From Oscillospiraceae bacterium (GTDB taxonomy: Bacteria > Bacillota > Clostridia > Oscillospirales > Acutalibacteraceae), in the NCBI GenBank assembly GCA_015066515.1, contig SVOH01000013.1, positions 1 through 58,466 on the forward strand: 58,466 bases of DNA, written 5' to 3'. A program made the translations under genes and the position numbers. Shown one piece after another: positions 44,755-52,937 of this stretch (its first letter is position 1; the number at the start of each line of letters is the position of its first letter). The notes below the pieces were generated by a model that saw only the letters and a list, made by a program, of their open reading frames with translations, was not told the origin of the DNA and searched no databases.

Positions 44755-45482
44755 CCTCTTTTATGCCCCTTAACTATCTTGATTTCTGCTTCCTCGGCGC
44801 TGTCGCCGCTAATCTCTACACGATTTGCCTTACAAAGCTCAAGCACCGCCAAAAATGTAGCAACCAATTCCGAACGACTGCGAGCTGTTTTATAAAGCGA
44901 ACTCAACTTGCTTTTTCCGCCCTTGACAAGATTGCGTATTACAAAAACAATTTTGGTAGAAACCGATACAATTTTTTTAGCAACAATTTTAGTAAAAGGT
45001 GTTACACTTGGCGGAAGTTTTCGTTGGCCCCTACCAACAGCGGCAAGGTAATACTGATACATTATATCGCTACTGTGAACAAGCTCATAGGTTTTATCAA
45101 AATCATATTCTGTGGGCACACGGACAAATCTATCAAAACCGCCAGTCATAGCACCAAGTTTTGCCGCCATTTCACGACAAAGCTGATATTCCAGCAATTC
45201 ACCCGTAAGTTCTTCTTTAAGCCTTACAATCTCATCGTGCTTTGGAAGCAGGCTTACGGTTTTAATATAAATAAGACGTGACGCCATTTCCAAAAACTCA
45301 CTAGAAACTTCCATTTCTTGAGCGCGAAATACTTCCATCTGTTTTAAATACTGCTCTATAAGAACAGACAATTGAATATCATAAATATTAAGCTTATTGC
45401 GCGCTATGAGTTGCAAAAGCAAATCAAGCGGGCCTTCAAAATTTTCCATTTTGTAAGACAGTGTTACCGTCTGTTCCATCAT
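44751..45482 (-). CDS. scpA: ScpA, condensin kleisin subunit
   Basis: 243 aa. Begins with FEGPLDLLLQLIARNKLNIYDI, the ScpA N-terminal signature, and ends with a winged helix (about 195-240) that binds the SMC head. Two tandem ATGs follow GGAG; the first abuts the previous TGA. Confidence 0.96.
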   Translation of the reverse strand: MMEQTVTLSYKMENFEGPLDLLLQLIARNKLNIYDIQLSVLIEQYLKQMEVFRAQEMEVSSEFLEMASRLIYIKTVSLLPKHDEIVRLKEELTGELLEYQLCREMAAKLGAMTGGFDRFVRVPTEYDFDKTYELVHSSDIMYQYYLAAVGRGQRKLPPSVTPFTKIVAKKIVSVSTKIVFVIRNLVKGGKSKLSSLYKTARSRSELVATFLAVLELCKANRVEISGDSAEEAEIKIVKGHKRG

Positions 45483-46163
45483 TCACACTCCAAGTAAAGT
45501 AAAGGGTAACCGCGCCAAGTAATATAACGCATCAAATAACTTTAAATTCAAGAAATCAAGTGGTCCATCAAGCAAACCTGAAAAAACCAATATAAAAATA
45601 CCTATAAAAATATATCTTTCGTACCTCATAATCTGAAAGTATATTCGTTGTGGTAAAAATACAAAAAGTATTCTTGAGCCGTCAAACGGCGGTATGGGTA
45701 TTAAATTAAATACCGCAAGACTAATGCTTATTGTTGCAATATATAATAAGAAATAATACAACTGCAAAATTATTGCATTTCCAACCAAGCCTGTAACTAT
45801 TAAGATGTTATTAATTAAAAGCATTATAAATGCCAACACAACATTAGAAAGAGGGCCTGCAAGTGCCACTAATGCCATTCCCCACTTGGGATTTTTATAA
45901 TACCTTGCATTTACCTGTACTGGCTTTGCCCAACCTATTCCTAAAAGCAATATACCCAAAGCGCCCATTAAGTCAAAATGTGCCATTGGATTAAGGGTTA
46001 ATCTTCCCTGATATCTAGGCGTGGGGTCGCCAAGCTTGGTAGATACAAATCCATGCGCCCACTCATGTATCGGGAGAGTAATAAATATAACTGCCAACGA
46101 CGATAAAAGCATTATAAGAAGGTCAGCAAATCCATAACCATTTCTAATAGCATTAATTAACAA
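45483..46163 (-). CDS. Site-2 protease family (M50) metalloprotease
   Basis: 226 aa polytopic membrane protein. HEWAH zinc motif at 33-37 in the second hydrophobic segment and NLIPIPPFDGSRI supplying the third ligand. Resembles the short YwhC-type rhomboid-like M50 proteins, which lack PDZ domains; substrate unknown. TTG start at 46163, 7 nt after GGGGTG. First gene of the scpAB operon. Confidence 0.9.
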   Translation of the reverse strand: MLINAIRNGYGFADLLIMLLSSLAVIFITLPIHEWAHGFVSTKLGDPTPRYQGRLTLNPMAHFDLMGALGILLLGIGWAKPVQVNARYYKNPKWGMALVALAGPLSNVVLAFIMLLINNILIVTGLVGNAIILQLYYFLLYIATISISLAVFNLIPIPPFDGSRILFVFLPQRIYFQIMRYERYIFIGIFILVFSGLLDGPLDFLNLKLFDALYYLARLPFTLLGV

Positions 46164-46196
46164 GCACTAACACCCCAATCTAAATATATTTAATTT

Positions 46197-46225
46197 ATTA
46201 TATAACATTATTGACAAAATTACAA
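46197..46225 (-). promoter_or_regulatory. Promoter of the M50-scpA-scpB operon
   Basis: TTGTAA (46225-46220), 17-nt spacer, TATAAT (46202-46197). Confidence 0.75.
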
Positions 46226-46263
46226 GCAAAATATACCTTAATCTTACCTTAATGTTACTACTA

Positions 46264-46292
46264 TTGATTTTTTTGTCGATCGGTGTTATAAT
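46264..46292 (+). promoter_or_regulatory. Promoter of the GT2 gene
   Basis: TTGATT (46264-46269), 17-nt spacer, TATAAT (46287-46292). The ATG at 46302 is only 10 nt after the -10, so the mRNA would have a 5' leader of about 3-5 nt. Confidence 0.8.
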
Positions 46293-46301
46293 GTGTGAGC
46301 T

Positions 46302-47753
46302 ATGGAAATTTTAAAACTGATTATTAAAATCATTGACACGGTTTCAAACTTCATTGGCAAACTGCTAAAATACAAAATCATTTACAAATTAACCGGTGTT
46401 TTCTTCACAAGAAAATTTAAGGAGGCGAAAAGCAATCACAAGTATGCAATACTTGTTGCCGCCCGAAATGAAGAAACGGTTATTGGTAATCTTATAGATA
46501 GTATTAATCAGCAAGATTACCCACGAGAACTTGTAACAGTTTTTGTAGTTGCGGACAACTGCACTGATAACACTGCAAAAATTGCACGTGAGCTTGGTGC
46601 TATATGCTATGAACGTTTTGACCCTGACCACCGTACAAAAGGCTATGCATTACAGTTTTTGGTTGAAAACATCAGACGTGACTATGGCATAGAAAACTAT
46701 GAGGGCTATTTTATTTTTGATGCGGACAACCTTTTAAAGCAGGATTACATAACCCGTATGAACGAATCATTTGATGCGGGGCAAAAAATTGTAACCTCAT
46801 ACCGAAATACCAAAAACTTTGGCGATAACTGGATATCCGCTTCCTACGGTGTGCATTGGTTGCGTACCATTCGTAACGAGCACCGCGCCCGTTCGCTTTT
46901 TCATTTAGCAACACGTATTCAGGGTACAGGATTTTTATTTGCACACGAACTAATTAAAAACGGCTGGAACTATGTATCTCTTACCGAGGACCGCGCCTTT
47001 TGTGCCGATGCGGTAGCTCAAGGCTATCAGATTTCATATAACAATGAAGCCCAGTTTTATGACGAGCAGCCTATAGATATGAAAATCGCTTGGCGTCAAC
47101 GTGTTCGTTGGTCAAAGGGTCATTTGCAAGCGCTTGTTGAAACGGGTCCAAAGCTGCTTAAGCACATTTTTATAACAGGAGGAGCTGCAAATCACGATTG
47201 CCCGAATGCTCCTTGGTATAAAAAATTGTTTAACAATATAAGACTTCGTTTTATGAGCCTTGATATGCTTTCTGTAGTATATCCTCGTTCACTAATGATT
47301 TTGTTTAAAAGAATAGCAAAATACTATCTTGTATTTTCGTTAATTCTTATAGGCTGGCAGTGCTATGATTTTGATTTCTTTAAAATCAAGACACTCGGTC
47401 AAACCATTTGGAGCGGCTTACACTTTGACAGCTCCGAGCACGGCGCTTGGACAGTGATAGGCATCCTCACCCTTTCGGCATTTTATGCATCTTTTGTAAG
47501 CTACTTTAAAAACATTTTCACCGCCGTTTATATCTATTTTATAGAGCGCAAACACATAGAGCATATACCTTTTTTCAAAAAGGTTTGGTTCTGCATTACA
47601 TTCCCTATTTTTGATATTATCGGCAAGTTATCACTACTTGTTGCACTGTTTAAAAAGGTTGAATGGAAAGCAATTCCTCACACTTCAAGTATAAAAATAG
47701 ATGATATCCGCAAGGGCGGACCGCTTAAAGATAATTACACAACAAAGACATAA
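46302..47753 (+). CDS. Membrane glycosyltransferase, family 2
   Basis: 483 aa. Short N-terminal hydrophobic segment, a GT2 catalytic domain (about 45-290) with ILVAARNEE, FVVADNCTDNT, a DAD motif (IFDADN), TED and QRVRW, then about four membrane helices (about 340-440). It probably makes an exported or lipid-linked glycan. There is no ribosome site before the ATG at 46302; AAGGAGG at 46420 lies inside the gene with no in-frame start nearby. Single gene flanked by a promoter and a terminator. Confidence 0.88.
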   Translation: MEILKLIIKIIDTVSNFIGKLLKYKIIYKLTGVFFTRKFKEAKSNHKYAILVAARNEETVIGNLIDSINQQDYPRELVTVFVVADNCTDNTAKIARELGAICYERFDPDHRTKGYALQFLVENIRRDYGIENYEGYFIFDADNLLKQDYITRMNESFDAGQKIVTSYRNTKNFGDNWISASYGVHWLRTIRNEHRARSLFHLATRIQGTGFLFAHELIKNGWNYVSLTEDRAFCADAVAQGYQISYNNEAQFYDEQPIDMKIAWRQRVRWSKGHLQALVETGPKLLKHIFITGGAANHDCPNAPWYKKLFNNIRLRFMSLDMLSVVYPRSLMILFKRIAKYYLVFSLILIGWQCYDFDFFKIKTLGQTIWSGLHFDSSEHGAWTVIGILTLSAFYASFVSYFKNIFTAVYIYFIERKHIEHIPFFKKVWFCITFPIFDIIGKLSLLVALFKKVEWKAIPHTSSIKIDDIRKGGPLKDNYTTKT

Positions 47754-47790
47754 AAAAATAAACTCTTGCGAAAGCAAGAGTTTATTTTTT
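47752..47790. terminator. Bidirectional terminator between GT2 and isocitrate dehydrogenase
   Basis: Long AT-flanked stem AAATAAACTCTTGC / GCAAGAGTTTATTT with a GAAA tetraloop, running into T6 on the right and A6 on the left. Confidence 0.95.
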
Positions 47791-48938
47791 TATAATGCCT
47801 TTATTGTTTCCATTACGTATTCACTAAACTGAGCACAAGTTGCGCCGTCGGTATCGCCCGTAACCACAACTTTTTTCTCGGTTTCGGTGCATATGCTCAA
47901 AGCTTTGTTAAGCTTTGCCGCCTGAGCTTTAAAGCCGATATGGTTAAGTAGCATTTCGGTTGCTTTAAATATACTTGTTGGGTTAGCATAGCCGCCTATA
48001 CCCTGCTCTATCATACGGGGAGCCGAGCCGTGAATAGCCTCAAACATAGCATAGCGGTCACCAAGGTTCATACTACCTGCAGTGCCTACGCCGCCCTGAA
48101 TTTGAGCCGCTTCATCGGTAATGATGTCACCGTAGAGGTTTGGCATTAAAAAGACCTCAAATCCACTGCGTATTTTTTCATTAACAAGGTTGGCGGTCAT
48201 TATATCAATGTACCACTCGTCAGCGGTAATTTCGGGGTATTCCTTTGCTATTTCGTGGCAAATTTCCGAAAACTTACCGTCGGTCTTTTTCATAATATTT
48301 GCCTTGGTTACAATAGCAACGTTCTTTTTGCCGTTGTTGCGTGCGTATTCGAACGCTGCGCGCGCTATACGGCGTGTACCCGCATTGGTTGTTACCTTGA
48401 AATCAAAAGCCAATGTGTCGGGAATTTCGACACCTTTAGAGCCTAACACATATTCACCCTCGGTATTTTCACGAAAGAAGGTCCAATCAATGTTTTCTTC
48501 CGGTACACATACGGGGCGCACATTTGCATAAAGGTCTAATTCGCGACGCATTGCAACGTTTGCACTTTCAAGCGTGCCGCCTTTTAGTGTTGTTGTAGGT
48601 CCTTTAAGAATTACGTGACAAGATTTGATTTCTTCTAAAACATCGTCGGGTATTGCCTTGTTTTTTGCAATACGATTTTCAATGGTAAGACCTTCGATAG
48701 TTTTAATTTCTACCTTGCCGCTTGCAACCTCGTCTTTCAGCAAAAAGCGAAGCAATTTTTCGGACTCGGCTGAAATTATCGGGCCTATACCATCGCCGCC
48801 ACATACACCTATGATAATTTTATCAAGCGCGCTATAATCAATAGCACCGCTATCTTTTTCCATTTTTTGCTGACGTGCAATTTGCTCACGAAGCAGCTTT
48901 TCGAACTGTGATACTGCACTGCTTATATACTGTTCCAT
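47790..48938 (-). CDS. Isocitrate dehydrogenase family (NAD(P)-dependent)
   Basis: 382 aa. Isocitrate/isopropylmalate dehydrogenase family. GVCGGDGIGPI comes at about residue 44, after an N-terminal extension of some 40 residues. Substrate and metal motifs: VAMRRELDLYANVRP, FFRENTEGEY and NLYGDIITDEAAQIQGG; the late HGSAPR and YANPTS define the cofactor pocket. Given aconitase and citrate synthase upstream in the same operon, isocitrate to 2-oxoglutarate is the likely reaction; 3-isopropylmalate is less likely because no leu genes are present. Confidence 0.88.
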   Translation of the reverse strand: MEQYISSAVSQFEKLLREQIARQQKMEKDSGAIDYSALDKIIIGVCGGDGIGPIISAESEKLLRFLLKDEVASGKVEIKTIEGLTIENRIAKNKAIPDDVLEEIKSCHVILKGPTTTLKGGTLESANVAMRRELDLYANVRPVCVPEENIDWTFFRENTEGEYVLGSKGVEIPDTLAFDFKVTTNAGTRRIARAAFEYARNNGKKNVAIVTKANIMKKTDGKFSEICHEIAKEYPEITADEWYIDIMTANLVNEKIRSGFEVFLMPNLYGDIITDEAAQIQGGVGTAGSMNLGDRYAMFEAIHGSAPRMIEQGIGGYANPTSIFKATEMLLNHIGFKAQAAKLNKALSICTETEKKVVVTGDTDGATCAQFSEYVMETIKAL

Positions 48939-48940
48939 AT

Positions 48941-50866
48941 TTAGTTCTCCTTTGTGTAAGCAAGCAAACCGCCGGCCTTTAAAATCTGTTTTTGACGATC
49001 GGTAAAGTCACAAACAAGCTCAATTTCTTCACCGCTTGTTTCATTTTTAAGCATCATAACGCCCTTATCCATACCATCAAAAACGTTAGAAAGCGACAGT
49101 TTATCGCCCTGATTTATTTTATCGTAATCATCGGCATTTTTAAATGTAAGTGGCATAATACCCGAGTTTATAAGGTTTGCTACGTGAATACGCGCAAAGC
49201 TTTTGGTAATAACAACACGCACACCCAAATACATAGGGACTAGCGCTGCATGCTCACGAGATGAGCCTTGACCATAGTTGCTACCACCAATAATAATGCT
49301 CTCACCCAAAGCCTTTGCACGCTCGGGGAAAGACTTATCACACACACCAAAGCAGAACTGCGATAGGTGTGGAATATTTGAACGGTAGGGCAAAATCTTG
49401 GCACCTGCAGGCATAATATGGTCGGTTGTAATATTATCGCCCACCTTAAGTGCAACCTCGGCTGTAAAGTTGTCTACCTGTGGCTTTGATTCAGGGAAAG
49501 GCTTAATGTTAGGACCACGAAGCACCTCAACGCTATCAGCGCAGCTTTCGGGAGCCGGCGCAATAACAGCGCTATCATCAATCTTGAATTTCTTTGGCAT
49601 TTTTATCTTAAGACTGCCGCCAAAGGTTGTAGGATCGGTAATTTCACCCGTAAGAGCCGCCGCAACCGCAGTTTCTGGAGATACAAGATATACACCAGCA
49701 TCAGCAGTGCCGCTTCTACCCTCAAAGTTACGGTTAAATGTACGAAGTGATACGCCCGCACTGTTTGGTGAAAAGCCCATACCAATACAAGGTCCGCAAG
49801 CAGATTCAAGAATACGAGCGCCGCTTGCTATAATATCACTAAGTGCGCCACAGTCAGCAAGCATACCGAGTACCTGTTTTGAACCCGGTGAAATTGAAAG
49901 ACTAACGCTTGGTGATATTACCTTACCTTTAAGCATTGCCGCTACTTTAAGCATATCCATAAGCGAAGAGTTGGTGCAAGAGCCAATACAAACTTGGTCA
50001 ACCTTTGTACCTTTTAAAGACTCGACTGTCACTACGTTATCGGGGCTATGCGGACAAGCAATAAGAGGCTTTAACTCATCAAGATTTATATCAATAACCT
50101 TGTCATAAACGGCATCGGGATCACTTGAAAGCGGAATATAATCCTGCTCTCTGCCCTCGGCTTTTAAGAACTCACGTGTAACCTCGTCCGATGGGAAAAT
50201 AGAGGTTGTAGCGCCAAGCTCGGTACCCATATTAGTAATAGTGGCACGTTCGGGTACTGTAAGGTTTTTAATGCCCTCTCCGCCCCATTCTATTATTGCT
50301 CCAACGCCGCCTTTAACGGACAAAATACGCAATATTTCAAGGCTTATATCTTTAGCTGTAACATAAGGCCTTAATTTACCGGTAAGGTTGACCTTATACA
50401 TCTTTGGCATTGTAATAAAGTATGCGCCGCCGCCCATTGCAACAGCAACATCAAGACCGCCCGCACCCATAGCAAGCATACCGATACCACCGCCCGTTGG
50501 GGTATGACTATCGGAGCCTATAAGGGTTTTACCCGGCTTGCCAAAACGCTCAAGATGAACCTGATGACAAATACCGTTACCGGGGCGTGAAAAGTATATA
50601 CCGTGCTTTGAGGTTACCGACTGAATATATCTGTGGTCATCGGCATTTTCAAAGCCAGACTGTAATGTGTTATGATCTATGTAAGCAACACTTTTTTCAG
50701 TTTTTACGCGCTTGAGTCCCATTGTTTCAAACTCTAAGTACGCCATTGTACCTGTAGCATCTTGAGTTAAGGTTTGGTCAATTTTAAGTGATATTTCACT
50801 ACCAACAGTCATATCACCCGACACGAGATGTTCTTTAATAATTTTTTGTGCTATAGTTAGTCCCAT
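48941..50866 (-). CDS. Aconitate hydratase
   Basis: 641 aa. Interconverts citrate and isocitrate through a [4Fe-4S] cluster. Cluster Cys in CIGSCTNSS and in SACGPCIGMG; the substrate-binding swivel domain carries GGSNYGQGSSREHA. It is the short bacterial type of about 640-650 residues. ATG 2 nt after the GntR stop, with GGAGAAAAATAAA ahead of it. Sits between the regulator and isocitrate dehydrogenase of the same pathway. Confidence 0.93.
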   Translation of the reverse strand: MGLTIAQKIIKEHLVSGDMTVGSEISLKIDQTLTQDATGTMAYLEFETMGLKRVKTEKSVAYIDHNTLQSGFENADDHRYIQSVTSKHGIYFSRPGNGICHQVHLERFGKPGKTLIGSDSHTPTGGGIGMLAMGAGGLDVAVAMGGGAYFITMPKMYKVNLTGKLRPYVTAKDISLEILRILSVKGGVGAIIEWGGEGIKNLTVPERATITNMGTELGATTSIFPSDEVTREFLKAEGREQDYIPLSSDPDAVYDKVIDINLDELKPLIACPHSPDNVVTVESLKGTKVDQVCIGSCTNSSLMDMLKVAAMLKGKVISPSVSLSISPGSKQVLGMLADCGALSDIIASGARILESACGPCIGMGFSPNSAGVSLRTFNRNFEGRSGTADAGVYLVSPETAVAAALTGEITDPTTFGGSLKIKMPKKFKIDDSAVIAPAPESCADSVEVLRGPNIKPFPESKPQVDNFTAEVALKVGDNITTDHIMPAGAKILPYRSNIPHLSQFCFGVCDKSFPERAKALGESIIIGGSNYGQGSSREHAALVPMYLGVRVVITKSFARIHVANLINSGIMPLTFKNADDYDKINQGDKLSLSNVFDGMDKGVMMLKNETSGEEIELVCDFTDRQKQILKAGGLLAYTKEN

Positions 50867-50867
50867 T

Positions 50868-51512
50868 TTATTTTTCTCCTTTGCTTATGTGATTATATGC
50901 ATTATTAAGATGCTCGGTTATAAGTCGTGCGGCAAGCTCGCCATTGTGAGCAGCAATTGCTTCATAAATTGCTCTGTGCTCTGCAACCGAAGCCGATGCC
51001 CTGCTACTATCACTTACCGATGCTTTGCGGTATTTTAAAATTTTCTTATGTAACGGCATCAAAACATCGTAAAATACTATACTACCACTCATTTTATATA
51101 TTGTTTCGTGGAACCGACTATCCATACTCTTAATACGGTCGGGATCGTGTTTTCCTAAATAAAACTCCTGAAATTCAAGTGCTTCACGAACAACGCTAAG
51201 CTGTTCTTCAGTATAATTTTGTGCGGCCATTTCAGCAGCCTTGCCTTCGAGCGCTGCACGAATTTGAAAAATATCGGCCAAATCTTTTTCGCCAATACCT
51301 ACAACCACCACACCTTTAGGCGCCTCTTCAATAAGATGCTCTTGCTCAAGTCGGCGGAGTGCTTCACGAATAGGTGTACGGCTAACACCAAGTTCAAGGC
51401 TCAGCTTACTTTCAGTAAGGATTTCACCCTTTTGATATTTACCGCTTAAAATATCGGTTTCAAGGTGCTCAAATACTTGATCTGCAAGCGATATACTCTT
51501 ATGTTCTATCAT
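50868..51512 (-). CDS. GntR-family regulator (FadR/FCD type)
   Basis: 214 aa. Winged helix (about 5-70) with LSLELGVSRTPIREALRRLE, then an FCD ligand domain (about 80-205) with metal-site residues (IYKMSGS, VAEHRAIYEAI). Its ATG overlaps the citrate synthase stop as ATGA. Most likely represses this operon through the 32-bp palindrome at 52889-52920, with a carboxylic acid such as citrate or 2-oxoglutarate as effector (inference). Confidence 0.92.
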   Translation of the reverse strand: MIEHKSISLADQVFEHLETDILSGKYQKGEILTESKLSLELGVSRTPIREALRRLEQEHLIEEAPKGVVVVGIGEKDLADIFQIRAALEGKAAEMAAQNYTEEQLSVVREALEFQEFYLGKHDPDRIKSMDSRFHETIYKMSGSIVFYDVLMPLHKKILKYRKASVSDSSRASASVAEHRAIYEAIAAHNGELAARLITEHLNNAYNHISKGEK

Positions 51513-52876
51513 AATTTACCTCCCGAAAATAAAGTAACCTTTTCTTCAATTTCATCGTTACAAAGACTGGTTTGACGTCCGTCTTCATACTCCCTATCAA
51601 TCCATTCCTTCATCTTTATTACTAAATCACTACGTTTATCGACTGCAGCGTCTCCCTTTAGGTTATAATTTTGGTTAATCCAATAAGCAATACCCGCAAG
51701 ACCTGACGTTTTGCCAAGCAACACAGAAACAGGGCGATTTAGTATTTTTTCGGTATTAAATATGTTATAAATTTCTTCGTCTTTAAGTAGTCCATCAGCG
51801 TGAATACCAGCTCTGGTTACGTTAAAGTTTCTGCCAACAAATGGCGTCATAACGGGAATATCATAACCCATATCATTTTTAAAATATTCGGCAATTTCGG
51901 TAATTACGGCAGGATCCATACCATCAAACGAGCCTCGAAGTGATGCATATTCCATTACCATTGCTTCAAGCGGAACGTTACCCGTACGTTCGCCAATACC
52001 AAGTAACGAGCAGTTAACAGCCGAAGCACCATAAAGCCAAGCGGTAGATGCATTTGTAACCGCCTTATAAAAGTCGTTGTGACCGTGCCACTCAAGCATT
52101 TCACTAGGAACGTCTGAAAAGTGCTGTAAACCGTAGATAATACCTGGCACACTTCTTGGTAAAGCAACCTCTGGATATGGCACACCGTAACCCATTGTAT
52201 CGCAAGCACGAATACGCACCGGAATACCAGCATCCTTCGACATTTTCATAAGCTCATTTACAAACGGCACTACAAAACCGTAAAAGTCGGCACGTGTAAT
52301 ATCTTCTAAGTGGCATCGCGGCATAACCCCCGCTTCAAAAGCCTGAGCTACAGCAGCAAGATAAGTATCCATAGCCTGCTTACGTGTCATTTTAAGCTTT
52401 TTAAATATGTGATAGTCACTGCAAGAAACTAGAATTCCTGTTTCACGAATTCCTAAGTCCTTAACAAGCTTAAAGTCCTCTTTATTTGCACGAATCCATG
52501 TAGTAATTTCAGGAAATTTAAGTCCTAATTCCTGACATTTCAGTAATGCCTCACGGTCCTTTTTGCTATAAACAAACATTTCGGTCTGACGAATAATTCC
52601 ATACGGACCGCCAAGCTTTGACATCAATTTATATAAGTTCACTATTTGCTCTATGCTATACGGTTCTACCGACTGTTGTCCATCGCGAAGTGAGGTATCG
52701 GTAATCCATATATCCTGCGGCATATTCATAGGTACTCTACGATGGTTAAATGCTATGCGCGGCACATCATCATAACTGTAAAACTCACGATATAGGTTAG
52801 GATTTTCTACATCCTGAAGCGAATATTTATAATCATTTTCTTCAAGTAAATTTGTCTTGTTTGAGAGTTCAAGCAT
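51509..52876 (-). CDS. Re-type citrate synthase (HMG-like, IPMS/homocitrate synthase superfamily)
   Basis: 455 aa. DRE-TIM barrel Claisen condensation enzyme: DTSLRDGQQS at 60-69, metal-binding HGHND at 264-268 and a C-terminal domain. It resembles the Clostridium kluyveri Re-citrate synthase subgroup rather than LeuA, which is longer with a leucine-binding domain. Operon partners GntR, aconitase and isocitrate dehydrogenase support acetyl-CoA plus oxaloacetate giving citrate, toward glutamate. Homocitrate or citramalate synthesis cannot be fully excluded. ATG after AGAGGTGA. Confidence 0.85.
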   Translation of the reverse strand: MLELSNKTNLLEENDYKYSLQDVENPNLYREFYSYDDVPRIAFNHRRVPMNMPQDIWITDTSLRDGQQSVEPYSIEQIVNLYKLMSKLGGPYGIIRQTEMFVYSKKDREALLKCQELGLKFPEITTWIRANKEDFKLVKDLGIRETGILVSCSDYHIFKKLKMTRKQAMDTYLAAVAQAFEAGVMPRCHLEDITRADFYGFVVPFVNELMKMSKDAGIPVRIRACDTMGYGVPYPEVALPRSVPGIIYGLQHFSDVPSEMLEWHGHNDFYKAVTNASTAWLYGASAVNCSLLGIGERTGNVPLEAMVMEYASLRGSFDGMDPAVITEIAEYFKNDMGYDIPVMTPFVGRNFNVTRAGIHADGLLKDEEIYNIFNTEKILNRPVSVLLGKTSGLAGIAYWINQNYNLKGDAAVDKRSDLVIKMKEWIDREYEDGRQTSLCNDEIEEKVTLFSGGKL

Positions 52877-52888
52877 TCTTTTTCACCT

Positions 52889-52920
52889 CTAATGTATTAT
52901 TGTATACAATTATACATTAG
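52889..52920. promoter_or_regulatory. 32-bp near-perfect palindromic operator of the citrate operon
   Basis: Outer half-sites CTAATGTAT (52889-52897) and ATACATTAG (52912-52920) flank a central perfect palindrome ATTGTATACAAT (52899-52910). All positions pair except one symmetrical A/A (T/T) mismatch. It covers the -10 box and extends past the transcription start. The GT-AC core suits FadR-type GntR proteins. Confidence 0.82.
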
Positions 52921-52937
52921 TGTCTGTATCCTGTCAA
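52909..52937 (-). promoter_or_regulatory. Consensus promoter of the citrate operon
   Basis: TTGACA (52937-52932), 17-nt spacer, TATAAT (52914-52909) on the minus strand. The -35 box contains the TGA stop codon of the upstream PBP gene. Confidence 0.92.
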
